From Thermococcus sp. (GTDB lineage: Archaea > Methanobacteriota_B > Thermococci > Thermococcales > Thermococcaceae): a stretch of 8,401 bases of DNA. Positions 1 to 5,951 of the stretch are shown here, piece by piece. Each line of letters starts with the position of its first letter. Within the stretch, counting starts at the first letter, position 1. The DNA is taken from contig JAMONK010000174.1 of NCBI GenBank assembly GCA_027065835.1, positions 1 through 8,401 of the forward strand, read 5' to 3'. The position numbers and the translations under genes were made by a program. The notes under the pieces are model-generated. The model saw nothing but the letters and a program-made list of their open reading frames with translations, searched no databases and was not told the DNA's origin.

Positions 1-10
1 CCAAGTTGTC

Positions 11-27
11 AGATAAAATTAAAATAA
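11..27 (-). terminator. T-rich putative terminator of the archease operon
   Basis: Read on the minus strand, the stretch just after the TAA of the last operon gene is T-rich (TTATTTTAATTTTAT). Archaeal RNA polymerase terminates at oligo-T tracts without needing a hairpin, so this is the natural end of the three-gene operon. Only base composition supports the call. Confidence 0.35.
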
Positions 28-41
28 CGGGTAAAGCGCCG

Positions 42-503
42 TTAGTTGTCCAGCCTGAGCCTCCTCTCCTTCGGTACGTAGCTGTGAACCCGCCCGTTGG
101 CGGCTTTACCGGCTCCGAGGTAGTAGCCTCTCCACCTCAGAATCACCCAGCCGTGGAGGTTTTTATCCCGGATCTCAACGTCCTCCCCTGATAGGTACCT
201 CAGTGCCCTCTCGTCATCAAGTTCGACGACGTTTTTCGTCGCCTTCGGCCCGACCAAAAAACTCCCCTCGATACTGAGCCTTATGCCGTCGCTCTCTATT
301 CTGCCCAGGTAGATTCCCCTCCTCTCCGAGCTGTTCACGTTAAGTGGGCAGGGTTTCCATGCGTACACCTTGTGATAGCGTCCCCTTATCTCGTAGATCA
401 AATCCGGGGCGTATCCGTAGCCCTCAATGAGGAGGCTCCTGACCAGTTCAGCATCGCTGGTCTTGCCTATCTCCCCTCTGGGGTTTTTCACCGACCCCGC
501 CAT
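42..503 (-). CDS. RsmF C-terminal-like (PUA-type) putative RNA-binding protein, COG3270-like
   Basis: A 153-residue protein resembling the C-terminal region of RsmF and the COG3270 'NOL1/NOP2/fmu family ribosome biogenesis' group. The diagnostic part is residues 118-151: GWVILRW, then YYLGAGKAANGRVHSYVPKERR. This matches the family pattern of a hydrophobic strand, LGxGK, a glycine-containing turn, and a basic YxPKxxR ending. A second conserved-looking block is FLVGPKATKNVVEL (residues 82-95). In bacterial RsmF this region is fused behind the methyltransferase domain and is thought to bind RNA. Here it is a separate gene directly behind the methyltransferase gene, overlapping it by 16 nt, with a strong GGAGGG ribosome binding site at 510-515. 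I infer that it helps the upstream methyltransferase bind substrate, or acts on rRNA or tRNA on its own. No catalytic motif is visible. Confidence 0.75.
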   Translation of the reverse strand: MAGSVKNPRGEIGKTSDAELVRSLLIEGYGYAPDLIYEIRGRYHKVYAWKPCPLNVNSSERRGIYLGRIESDGIRLSIEGSFLVGPKATKNVVELDDERALRYLSGEDVEIRDKNLHGWVILRWRGYYLGAGKAANGRVHSYVPKERRLRLDN

Positions 504-1435
504 TCTTCTCCCTCCGGTTTGATGATCTTCGCCACAAAGAAGGCCTCTGTATTGTTGTCGTTTGGGTGTATGCGAAGGGCCTTCTTCAGCTCAGACGAGT
601 ACTCTCTCCCATCCCATTCAACGACCGGCTCACTCGTCCTCACTGGCAGGTTGATTTTTTCCAGCAACGCGTTCGTTTTCCTGAGGAGGTAATCAACGAC
701 CTCCTCGTTCTCCAAGGGATCGAGGGTGCAGGTTGAATACACAAGGACACCACCAGGTTTCAGCGCTCTATACGCGGCCAGTATAAGCTTTTTCTGGATG
801 TTCATATATCTGAGCACCCGTTTCCTCCTCCAATCGGTCAGGAACTTCCACCTCTTACGTATCATCCCGACGCTTGAACATGGCGCATCAAGGAGGATCC
901 GGTCGAAGGAGTCTTCATAGCGACCGAAATAGACCCCATCCCTTGTCGTCACTATGGTATTGAGAACGCCCACCTTGTTCAAGTTGGCTATCAGGACGTT
1001 TGCCCTCTCCAGCTGAGGATCGTTCGCTATTATGCATCCCTCGTTCTCCATGTACTGTGCCATCTGGCCGGTTTTCGATCCCGGGGCCGCCGCCATGTCG
1101 AGAACCAGCTCACCCGGCTTCGGGTCGAGGACAACGGGGGGTATCATCGAACTCGCCTCTTGGCCGAAGATCACCCCCAGACCGTGCTCAGGAACGCCGG
1201 CGAGGTTGTCAACGTTGATGAAGAAGCCCTCGCGGACCCAGGGAACCGGTTCAAGCTCGAACTCCTCCTCAAGCCTTTCAACGACCACATCCAGTGGTGC
1301 CTTAAGGGTGTTTACCCTTATGCTCTGCCTGAGCGGCCGGATTATGAACTCCCAGAACTCGTCGGTATCTTCGAGCAGGGAGTAGCGCTCGTAGAATTCA
1401 CGGTTCGCTTCACGCACGATGTCTCTCGCACTCAT
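488..1435 (-). CDS. tRNA/rRNA cytosine-C5 methyltransferase, NOL1/NOP2/Sun (Trm4-like) family
   Basis: A 315-residue SAM-dependent RNA m5C methyltransferase. Motifs are in canonical order: the N1-type strand SIRVNTLKA (38-46); the SAM-binding motif LDMAAAPGSKTGQ (112-124); DAPCS (183-187), whose Cys186 is the product-release cysteine of motif IV; and YSTCTLDPLENE (233-244), whose Cys236 is the motif VI nucleophile. The C-terminal RIHPNDNNTEAFFVAKI is the usual family ending. The protein has no PUA or TRAM extension; an RsmF-C-like protein is encoded by the overlapping next gene. The start is 9 nt after the archease stop, and its GAGGTGG ribosome binding site overlaps that stop codon, so translation is probably coupled. 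In Pyrococcus abyssi the homologous methyltransferase (PAB1947) methylates tRNA, and its specificity is modulated by archease from the same locus. A tRNA substrate is therefore likely but inferred. Confidence 0.93.
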   Translation of the reverse strand: MSARDIVREANREFYERYSLLEDTDEFWEFIIRPLRQSIRVNTLKAPLDVVVERLEEEFELEPVPWVREGFFINVDNLAGVPEHGLGVIFGQEASSMIPPVVLDPKPGELVLDMAAAPGSKTGQMAQYMENEGCIIANDPQLERANVLIANLNKVGVLNTIVTTRDGVYFGRYEDSFDRILLDAPCSSVGMIRKRWKFLTDWRRKRVLRYMNIQKKLILAAYRALKPGGVLVYSTCTLDPLENEEVVDYLLRKTNALLEKINLPVRTSEPVVEWDGREYSSELKKALRIHPNDNNTEAFFVAKIIKPEGEEWRGR

Positions 1436-1444
1436 GAAACCACC

Positions 1445-1873
1445 TCATATGTCCGGAACAAGCTGCGCCATCCATCTCCCGTCCGGCAGCCGCCCTACCT
1501 CCATCTCATGGTAGGTTATCGCCTTCACCTCTTCCTTCGGCCCGTGCTTCTCGTAATCTAAGGGCTCGCCGCACGCCTTCGCTCTGAGCCGGTAGCCCTC
1601 ATTGGTCTTCTTTATCTCAACGTCAACGTCTCCAAAGACCAGTCCTTCCATGTCGTGGAGCACGAGAAGCTCTTCAAGGAAGCTGTAGAGAAGCGCCATC
1701 AGGTCTTCGCCATCAACCTCGACCTCACGGCATTCTTTGCTCTCAACCTTTCTCACGTCAACCATCACGTCAAAGAGCGCCAGCGCAACGGCCTCAAAGG
1801 CCTCCTCCAGGGTATCGCCGTATCCCCTGATTCCAACATCAGCCGTGTGCTCGTAATGTTCCCACTTCCCCAT
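1445..1873 (-). CDS. Archease
   Basis: A 142-residue archease, the usual length for the family. It starts [15 protein letters not shown], with the characteristic HTADVGI acidic metal-site segment (9-15). A hydrophobic helix follows ([11 protein letters not shown], 30-40). It then carries [12 protein letters not shown] (116-127) and ends in VPDI with a C-terminal acidic residue. Archease is a small chaperone-like protein that promotes multiple turnover by the RNA ligase RtcB, and in P. abyssi it changes oligomerisation and substrate choice of the tRNA m5C methyltransferase. Its place as first gene of an operon with that methyltransferase repeats the P. abyssi arrangement and supports both calls. 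A GGTGAG site lies just upstream of the ATG, within a divergent promoter region shared with panB. No rtcB is visible in the window. Confidence 0.95.
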   Translation of the reverse strand: MGKWEHYEHTADVGIRGYGDTLEEAFEAVALALFDVMVDVRKVESKECREVEVDGEDLMALLYSFLEELLVLHDMEGLVFGDVDVEIKKTNEGYRLRAKACGEPLDYEKHGPKEEVKAITYHEMEVGRLPDGRWMAQLVPDI

Positions 1874-1929
1874 ACCCTCACCCCAGAAGGCTTATAGGGG
1901 CGGAGGTTTATTAGCCTACGGGTGAGAAA
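1874..1929. promoter_or_regulatory. Divergent promoter region between archease and panB
   Basis: The 56 bp between the two start codons carry TATA-like boxes for both directions. The plus-strand box CTTATAG (1891-1897) would start transcription near 1920 for panB. The minus-strand box TAATAAA (1907-1913) would start near 1884 for the archease operon. Both imply leaders of about 10 nt, as is common in Thermococcales. The ribosome binding sites are GGGTGAG at 1920-1926 for panB and, on the minus strand, GGGGTGAGGG just before the archease ATG. The two core promoters interleave, so simultaneous use could be mutually restrictive; that is inference. Confidence 0.55.
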
Positions 1930-2790
1930 ATGAGGGAGACAACGCCTCGGAAAATAATCGAGATGAAGGGTAAGGAACCGATAGTTATGGTCACCGCTTA
2001 CGATTACCCCTCGGCACTGATAGCCGACAGGGCCGGGATGGACATAATCTTCGTCGGCGACTCACTGGGGATGGTTGTCTACGGCGAACCGAACACCCTC
2101 AACGTTTCTATGGAGCAGATGGTCTTCCACACCAGGGCGGTCTCAAAGGCCGTCAAGAGGGCGCTCGTTCTGGCAGACATGCCCTTCGGGAGCTACGAGA
2201 TAGACCCGGAAGAGGGCGTCAGGAACGCCGTGAAGCTAATCCAGGCCGGTGCCGATGCCGTGAAGATCGAAGGGGGGTACGATCACCGAAAGCTCGTGAA
2301 GAAACTCGTCCGCATGGGAATCCCCGTGATGGGACACACCGGTCTAACGCCGCAGAGATACCTCCGTCTGGGTGGGTACAGGCTCATGGGTGAAGCCGAG
2401 GAGGAGATCGAGGAGATCCTCAGGGATGCCAAGGCCCTGGAAAGGGCGGGAGCCTTCGCGGTAGTCATTGAGTTCACGCTGGCGGACGTTGCAAAGCTCG
2501 TAACCGAAGAGGTCTCAATCCCCACCATCGGAATCGGTGCCGGGCCCTACGTCGATGGACAGGTTCTCGTCTGGCACGATCTCTTAGGAATCTACGAGAA
2601 TATACCCCCGTTTGTGAAGAAGTATGCCGATATTGGTTCAATGATTCAGCTGGCCCTCGAGAACTACCGCGAGGATGTTAAAGGGCTCCAGTTCCCGGGC
2701 AGGGAGCACTACTGGGAATACCTCGACAAGAACGACTTTGAGAGGAAGAAACGGAGAGTTCTTGAAAGGCTGGAAGAGGAAGGCCCATGA
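1930..2790 (+). CDS. panB: 3-methyl-2-oxobutanoate (ketopantoate) hydroxymethyltransferase
   Basis: A 286-residue PanB. It transfers a hydroxymethyl group from 5,10-methylene(tetrahydro)folate or an archaeal pterin analogue to 2-oxoisovalerate, giving ketopantoate, the first committed step toward pantoate and coenzyme A. The (beta/alpha)8-barrel signatures are all present: [10 protein letters not shown] (21-30); VGDSLGMVV (42-50), with metal ligand Asp44; [10 protein letters not shown] (81-90), with ligand Asp83; VKIEGG (111-116), with ligand Glu114; GHTGLTPQ (135-142); IEFT (180-183), with the catalytic Glu181; and [11 protein letters not shown] (201-211). Length is slightly over that of bacterial PanB because of a charged C-terminal tail. 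It is the first gene of a two-gene operon; its TGA overlaps the ATG of the glycosyltransferase in an ATGA junction. Confidence 0.97.
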   Translation: MRETTPRKIIEMKGKEPIVMVTAYDYPSALIADRAGMDIIFVGDSLGMVVYGEPNTLNVSMEQMVFHTRAVSKAVKRALVLADMPFGSYEIDPEEGVRNAVKLIQAGADAVKIEGGYDHRKLVKKLVRMGIPVMGHTGLTPQRYLRLGGYRLMGEAEEEIEEILRDAKALERAGAFAVVIEFTLADVAKLVTEEVSIPTIGIGAGPYVDGQVLVWHDLLGIYENIPPFVKKYADIGSMIQLALENYREDVKGLQFPGREHYWEYLDKNDFERKKRRVLERLEEEGP

Positions 2791-3452
2791 TCGGGGGAAA
2801 GAGAATAAGCATCGTCGTACCCGCGTACAACGAAGAAAAGCGGCTCCCGAAGGTCCTCAAGCGGGTACCTGACTTCGTTGATGAGGTAATCGTTGTCGAC
2901 GACGGCAGCACGGACGGAACTTACAGTGCGGCCCTTCAGATGGTGGAAGAGGATCCACGCGTGGTGCCGATCAGACTTGAGGAGAACTGCGGTAAAGGAT
3001 GCGCCATGAGGGAGGGAATTAAACACGCACGGGGAGACGTGATAGTGTTCATGGACGCCGACGGGCAGCACATTCCCGAGGAAGTCGGCAAACTCGTGGA
3101 ACCAATAGTGCAGGGAGAAGCGGACGTCGTTATCGGGGCACGGAGACTTGAGGTACAGGGAAAGCGACCCCTCCACCGACGACTCAGCAACATGATCACC
3201 ACACGGTTGCTCAGACTGAAGCTTGGAACGTACGTGTACGACACTCAAAGCGGTTTCCGGGCATACCGAAGGGGATTTCTACCGGGAATAGAGAGCAGCA
3301 GGTACGAGGTTGAGAGTGAGATGCTGATAAAAGCCGTCAAAATGGGGGCCCGCATAAAGGAGGTACCCGTGAGCATGGTATACGGGGTTGAAACCGGCCA
3401 TTTCAAGGTTGAGGATGTTTTCAGATTCTTGTACGCCCTCATCCGGTTCTGA
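2787..3452 (+). CDS. Family 2 glycosyltransferase, dolichyl-phosphate-sugar synthase-like
   Basis: A 221-residue soluble GT-A fold glycosyltransferase. It shows the nucleotide-sugar site VPAYNEE (11-17), VDDGSTDGT (37-45), the DxD metal motif in MDADGQH (89-95), and the acceptor-side [12 protein letters not shown] (151-162), followed by YEVESEML (173-180) and EVPVSMVYG (192-200). This layout is that of dolichyl-phosphate mannose/glucose synthases, which move a sugar from a nucleotide donor to a lipid phosphate for N-glycosylation. The protein ends at about residue 221 without the C-terminal membrane helices and GtrA-like part found in longer archaeal DPM synthases. Donor and acceptor cannot be read from sequence. 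It is translationally coupled to panB by a 4-nt overlap, with no obvious metabolic link. Its 3' end overlaps the convergent EamA gene by 14 nt. Confidence 0.88.
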   Translation: MIGGKRISIVVPAYNEEKRLPKVLKRVPDFVDEVIVVDDGSTDGTYSAALQMVEEDPRVVPIRLEENCGKGCAMREGIKHARGDVIVFMDADGQHIPEEVGKLVEPIVQGEADVVIGARRLEVQGKRPLHRRLSNMITTRLLRLKLGTYVYDTQSGFRAYRRGFLPGIESSRYEVESEMLIKAVKMGARIKEVPVSMVYGVETGHFKVEDVFRFLYALIRF

Positions 3453-4284
3453 GTTCGCTTTCCACCTTTACCGCGCCCATGGTCCCTACGGATATCAGGA
3501 GAAAACCAAAGGCGTGGTAGATCGTGAACTCCTGACCAAGGAGGAGCCCTGCGATTATGGCCACGATGGGGGCCGGTGTTATTATGGCGGTTGCCTTTGA
3601 GAGGTTTATACGCTTTATGGACGCGTACCATATAACCTGACCGAGGGCTATTACGGCACCCTCAGCGATCGAGAGATAAGAAAAATCAACGCCCCTCAAC
3701 AGCGCAACCGGAAGTAGCATGAGAAAGCCGTAGGAGTTGCGGAGGGTGGCTATGGTGATGGCGCTGTAAGGCATACGTTTTGCTATCACATGGGCGCTCT
3801 GCCAGAAGAGCGGAACGAGAAGGAGCAGAAGGTCTCCAACGCGCGGTTCTATCCCCCTCCCCTGGGTGATCACCGAGGCCAAGCCGGCCAGAATGGCGGC
3901 CGAGCAGATTATGAGGCGGGCGGTTATTCTCTCCCGCAGGAGAACCCACGATAGGAGGAAGGAGAATAAAACCTCGCTCCTGGTTATCAGGGCCGCGTTT
4001 ATGGCGGTACTCATTCTTGCTCCGTACGAATACGCGATATATGCCAGTGCCGTCCCAAAAAAACCCACAAAGAAAGCCGATTTCATATGTTCAGGATGAG
4101 AACGTATTTCTTCAGCGGATGGGCCGGCCAGGGCCACCGGCCAAAGCATAAAAGACGCGAACATTGTGGAGAACATCGCGAAACTCAGGGGGCTGGAGGA
4201 ATTGGCGTTTATAATTACCGGTTCTATACCGTACAGCAGGGCCCCACAAGCTGCAAGGAGGGTGCCAACGGTCTCGGTGCGCAT
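3439..4284 (-). CDS. EamA/DMT-superfamily membrane transporter
   Basis: A 281-residue, strongly hydrophobic protein with two tandem EamA repeats (about 6-137 and 150-275), consistent with ten membrane helices. Family-type landmarks are the first-repeat ending SFLLSWVLLRERITA (about 107-121), close to the usual 'llgErlt' box, and the second-repeat counterpart LLLGQEFTIYHAFGFLLISVG near the C-terminus. Members export amino acids, metabolites or nucleotide sugars; the substrate cannot be told here. The gene is a single transcription unit facing away from the integrated element. A minus-strand TATA box, CTTTAAAT, at 4307-4314 lies about 27 nt before the ATG and no good ribosome binding site is seen, so the mRNA may be leaderless. 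The stop lies inside the 3' end of the convergent glycosyltransferase gene. Confidence 0.88.
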   Translation of the reverse strand: MRTETVGTLLAACGALLYGIEPVIINANSSSPLSFAMFSTMFASFMLWPVALAGPSAEEIRSHPEHMKSAFFVGFFGTALAYIAYSYGARMSTAINAALITRSEVLFSFLLSWVLLRERITARLIICSAAILAGLASVITQGRGIEPRVGDLLLLLVPLFWQSAHVIAKRMPYSAITIATLRNSYGFLMLLPVALLRGVDFSYLSIAEGAVIALGQVIWYASIKRINLSKATAIITPAPIVAIIAGLLLGQEFTIYHAFGFLLISVGTMGAVKVESELRTG

Positions 4285-4306
4285 GAACCTAAATTCCGAA
4301 GGTTGG

Positions 4307-4314
4307 ATTTAAAG
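4307..4314 (-). promoter_or_regulatory. TATA box of the EamA transporter gene (probably leaderless)
   Basis: CTTTAAAT on the minus strand. Its centre is about 27 nt upstream of the ATG at 4284, the usual TATA-to-start distance in Archaea, so transcription should begin at or very near the start codon. It sits only 15 bp from the tRNA-derived repeat that marks the element boundary. Confidence 0.45.
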
Positions 4315-4328
4315 GTAATGGGAATAAC

Positions 4329-4350
4329 TGTGGAGCCGGGAGCGGGATTT
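4329..4350 (+). repeat. attL-like 22-bp copy of the tRNA-Thr 3' end
   Basis: Identical to 6592-6613, in the same orientation. The core GAGCCGGGAGCGGGATTT covers the acceptor and T-arm strand of the tRNA. Beyond it, 4351-4370 still resembles the tRNA T-loop to anticodon-stem region if a one-base gap is allowed (AACC-GGTAGCTGCTGA against AACCCGCGACCTGCGGA). The original repeat therefore probably reached the anticodon and has since decayed. No tRNA can fold here. Confidence 0.7.
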
Positions 4351-4402
4351 AAACCGGTAGCTGCTGAAATGGAAAAATTCTGCATCAACAACCTACCCAA
4401 AG

Positions 4403-4416
4403 GTTGACATGATAAC
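4403..4416 (+). promoter_or_regulatory. Operator-like site O1 of the HEPN/MNT promoter
   Basis: GTTGACATGATAAC, a 14-bp imperfect palindrome, the first of three copies. It differs from the reverse complement of O2 at one of 14 positions. With flanking bases, 4402-4417 and 4441-4456 form a 16-bp inverted repeat with one mismatch. Its left edge is exactly 39 bp from that of O2. Confidence 0.5.
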
Positions 4417-4441
4417 AACATCCCCCTTTCCTCGCTTTTTT

Positions 4442-4455
4442 GTTATCATGTTAAC
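4442..4455 (-). promoter_or_regulatory. Operator-like site O2 of the HEPN/MNT promoter
   Basis: GTTATCATGTTAAC on the plus strand, 12 of 14 positions palindromic. It lies immediately upstream of the purine-rich BRE-like stretch and TATA box (4463-4471), where a bound protein would compete with TFB/TBP. It is 39 bp after O1 and 39 bp before O3. Confidence 0.5.
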
Positions 4456-4462
4456 CAAAAGA

Positions 4463-4471
4463 TTTATATAT
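4463..4471 (+). promoter_or_regulatory. TATA box of the HEPN/MNT operon
   Basis: TTTATATAT, preceded by an A-rich BRE-like ACCAAAAG (4454-4461). Transcription would begin near 4493, leaving a leader of about 13 nt that holds the GAGGGA ribosome binding site (4495-4500). It is a strong archaeal core promoter by sequence, placed between operator-like sites O2 and O3. Confidence 0.65.
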
Positions 4472-4480
4472 TGGTTTTTT

Positions 4481-4494
4481 GTTATTATGATAAC
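4481..4494 (+). promoter_or_regulatory. Operator-like site O3 overlapping the predicted transcription start
   Basis: GTTATTATGATAAC, 12 of 14 positions palindromic and sharing the right half ATGATAAC with O1. It covers the predicted start of transcription near 4493, a typical archaeal repressor position. The 39-bp spacing from O2 repeats the O1-O2 spacing exactly. Confidence 0.5.
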
Positions 4495-4505
4495 GAGGGA
4501 GCGAT

Positions 4506-4835
4506 GTGGTGAGCCTCGACGAACTCAGGATCAACGCCAAAGAGTACCTCGAAGACGCTGATTACCTGTTCAATAAAAGCCACTACAACTCAGCCCTAAA
4601 CCTCTACTTCAAAGCCCTTGTTGCCATCTGTGACTACATAATCCTCCACGGCACAGGAAAACTCCCAAGGAACCACACAGAGCGGTTCAGAATTCTCCAG
4701 GAAAAATACCCTGACATATACATCATCGTGGACTTTCACTTCAACAACTACCGCAAAGCCTACCTGATGAGAGCCACAAAAGACTGGGTTGAGGTGCTGA
4801 GAAATGACGTTCACAAACTCTACTCCCAACTCTGA
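4506..4835 (+). CDS. HEPN-domain protein, putative HepT-like toxin of a HEPN/MNT pair
   Basis: A small (109-residue) all-alpha protein of HEPN type, assigned from the N-terminal helix pattern (LRINAKEYLEDADYLFNK, then SHYNSALNLYFKALVAICDYII) and from the nucleotidyltransferase gene that follows. HEPN proteins in such pairs are ribonuclease toxins neutralised by their MNT partner, for example through AMPylation of HepT by MntA. The canonical HepT motif R-x4-H-x-Y is not present. The closest match is R99-NDV-H103-KL-Y106, with one residue less between R and H and one more before Y; PRNH (54-57) is another candidate. RNase activity is therefore uncertain. The start is GTG at 4506, or GTG at 4509, which sits slightly better behind GAGGGA (4495-4500). 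The ATG at 4504 is out of frame and followed by a stop. The gene overlaps the next by 32 nt. Confidence 0.72.
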   Translation: MVSLDELRINAKEYLEDADYLFNKSHYNSALNLYFKALVAICDYIILHGTGKLPRNHTERFRILQEKYPDIYIIVDFHFNNYRKAYLMRATKDWVEVLRNDVHKLYSQL

Positions 4836-5448
4836 AACATTTTCTTTTTCTAACTCATGGCCAGGCCTTCAAAAGGCGGTAAAAGAATTCATCGAAGGGC
4901 ACGAAGAAGTTTTTGACGTAATCCTCTATGGCTCAACAGTCCTCGGTAAGGATAAACCAAACGATCTCGACCTAATGATACTGACGAGGAAAAAACTTCC
5001 TGCCCTCCAGCTCCGAGACCTCATCATCGAGCTCAATGAAAAACTGTCCTCAACGGTACCAAGAGAAAAACTCGACGTGAAGGCAATGAACCTTGAGGAC
5101 CTCTTCGACCCCAACAACCTCGCCAGCTTAGGAATCATCATAGAAGGCTACTCCCTCACGCAAGGCAAGGCCCTTGCAGAACTCATGAACGGTAAAGCTT
5201 ACACTATCTTCCGCTTCACACTTGAAGGTCTCCAACGAAAAGATCGGGTTCGATTCCAGTACGCGCTAAAGGGGAGGGATATGAAAAGCGGCCTTTTAAA
5301 GAAATTAAACGGCGAGCAGTGGGGAGCATGGGTTGTGGTAGTTCCAATTCAACACACATATCGCTTCAAAAGGTTCTTAAACCTCTGGAGCATCAGATAC
5401 GAAGCCTTCACCATTCTAAAAGGAGCCGATTTGTTTTATAACTTCTGA
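4804..5448 (+). CDS. MNT-type nucleotidyltransferase, putative MntA-like antitoxin with C-terminal extension
   Basis: A 214-residue protein with a pol-beta-type minimal nucleotidyltransferase domain in its first half. LYGSTVLGKDKPNDLDLMIL (41-60) supplies the GS and D-x-D catalytic motif (Gly43, Ser44, Asp54, Asp56), and KLDVKAM supplies a likely third acidic residue, Asp91. The spacing is GS-x9-DxD, one residue shorter than the GS-x10-DxD of MntA. Residues 150-214 form an extra C-terminal part ending RFKRFLNLWSIRYEAFTIL, which is longer than a bare MNT; I do not recognise its fold. The ATG at 4804 is supported by GAGGTG (4791-4796) 7 nt upstream, inside the HEPN gene. The 32-nt overlap and shared promoter make a coupled operon, as expected for a type VII toxin-antitoxin pair. 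It ends convergently against the lysine-rich small ORF. Confidence 0.8.
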   Translation: MTFTNSTPNSETFSFSNSWPGLQKAVKEFIEGHEEVFDVILYGSTVLGKDKPNDLDLMILTRKKLPALQLRDLIIELNEKLSSTVPREKLDVKAMNLEDLFDPNNLASLGIIIEGYSLTQGKALAELMNGKAYTIFRFTLEGLQRKDRVRFQYALKGRDMKSGLLKKLNGEQWGAWVVVVPIQHTYRFKRFLNLWSIRYEAFTILKGADLFYNF

Positions 5449-5468
5449 AGTGCCTATTTCATCTTCAT

Positions 5469-5484
5469 TGAGCACGGTTGCTCA
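5469..5484. repeat. Short inverted repeat after the MNT gene
   Basis: TGAGCA-CGGT-TGCTCA, a perfect 6-bp stem with a 4-nt loop, 20 nt after the MNT stop. It might mark the 3' end of the HEPN/MNT transcript. Archaeal termination relies on T tracts, and the nearest on this strand is the pyrimidine run at about 5589-5603. Confidence 0.3.
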
Positions 5485-5574
5485 TCGCCCCCTTCACAAC
5501 CCCATCTTTAGATTGGGACAATATATCTTAAGGAAAGTCACTGAGTCCCATCGCACACACCCTAAAAAGAGAAT

Positions 5575-5718
5575 TCAGAAAAGACCAAACTTCTTTTTCT
5601 TTGTTCTCCCCTTATTATGCCATTTGCCATTAATCTTCCCGTCAGAACCAAGCTGATAATAAGCGTGGGTTTTAGGATTATGAATCCTTTTGCCCTTCTT
5701 TTTCTTGCTAAGGACCAT
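5575..5718 (-). CDS. Lysine-rich small protein of unknown function
   Basis: A 47-residue ORF starting MVLSKKKKGKRIHNPKTHAY and ending RTKKKKFGLF. The two KKKK clusters flank a central YYQLGSDGKINGKWHNKG segment. The composition is very basic, suggesting nucleic acid binding, but I recognise no family. ATG at 5718 is preceded by GGTGAGG at short spacing; in-frame GTGs at 5727 and 5730 are alternative starts that overlap the stop of the upstream zinc-finger ORF (TGGTGA), a junction typical of translational coupling. A minus-strand T5 run (5564-5568) directly after the stop could terminate transcription. The ordered composition and the operon-like junction argue that it is real; no homolog search could be done. 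Confidence 0.45.
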   Translation of the reverse strand: MVLSKKKKGKRIHNPKTHAYYQLGSDGKINGKWHNKGRTKKKKFGLF

Positions 5719-5723
5719 AGTCC

Positions 5724-5921
5724 TCACCACAAGGAAAAGCCTTTCTTTTTCCTCCTACGTGCTCTTTCGGCTTCCCGCTCCATCTTGCCCAATATATCTA
5801 TAGTGGAGGGGTCTATAATCCTTCCGCCAAATGGAGTCTTTACAGAATGGCTCTTGATAATGTGTTGCTGAAGCCCCCTCTTAGTCTTAAATCATCTGCC
5901 ACAATAGGGACATTCCGGCAT
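5724..5921 (-). pseudogene. C2H2 zinc-finger protein gene interrupted by an in-frame TGA
   Basis: Read on the minus strand from ATG at 5921, the frame encodes MPECPYCGR, then TGA (5892-5894), then FKTKRGLQQHIIKSH and a further 43 residues ending ARRRKKKGFSLW. Ignoring the stop, cysteines C4 and C7, then 12 positions, then H20, four residues and H25 make an exact C-x2-C-x12-H-x4-H finger, with Phe and Leu at the usual hydrophobic positions. The tail contains TPFGGRIIDPSTIDILGKME and a basic cluster. Such single-finger proteins are common in archaeal viruses and plasmids, usually as DNA-binding regulators. One C-to-T change (CGA to TGA, arginine) would explain the break. Internal reinitiation, readthrough or a sequencing error are alternatives. 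Thermococcales are not known to use selenocysteine, so recoding is unlikely. Confidence 0.65.
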
Positions 5922-5951
5922 AACATCACCATATAAAATGCAACATTTCCC

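Noticed and set aside
6..191. 61-codon plus-strand ORF at the window start
   Set aside because: It lies antisense to the RsmF-C-like gene and lacks family features. The first 41 bases are probably just the T-rich intergenic end of the operon.
2709..3248. 179-codon minus-strand ORF opposite the glycosyltransferase
   Set aside because: It is antisense to a gene with complete family motifs and shows no recognisable domain itself.
4329..4372. A second tRNA gene
   Set aside because: Only the acceptor 3' strand and T arm are preserved. No 5' half or anticodon arm follows, so it is a repeat fragment.
4087..4407. 106-codon plus-strand ORF running across the EamA start and the orphan tRNA repeat
   Set aside because: Most of it is the antisense of the EamA gene. 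Only its last codons after the repeat may be of interest, as a possible int(C) trace.
5450..5871. Two plus-strand ORFs (68 and 84 codons) in the middle of the element
   Set aside because: Their F/P/S-rich translations are the antisense of the lysine-rich and zinc-finger frames, which make better protein sense on the minus strand.
5892..5894. TGA in the zinc-finger frame as a selenocysteine codon
   Set aside because: Thermococcales are not known to have the selenocysteine system, no SECIS-like hairpin was recognised, and the position is a non-ligand residue usually Lys/Arg in such fingers.
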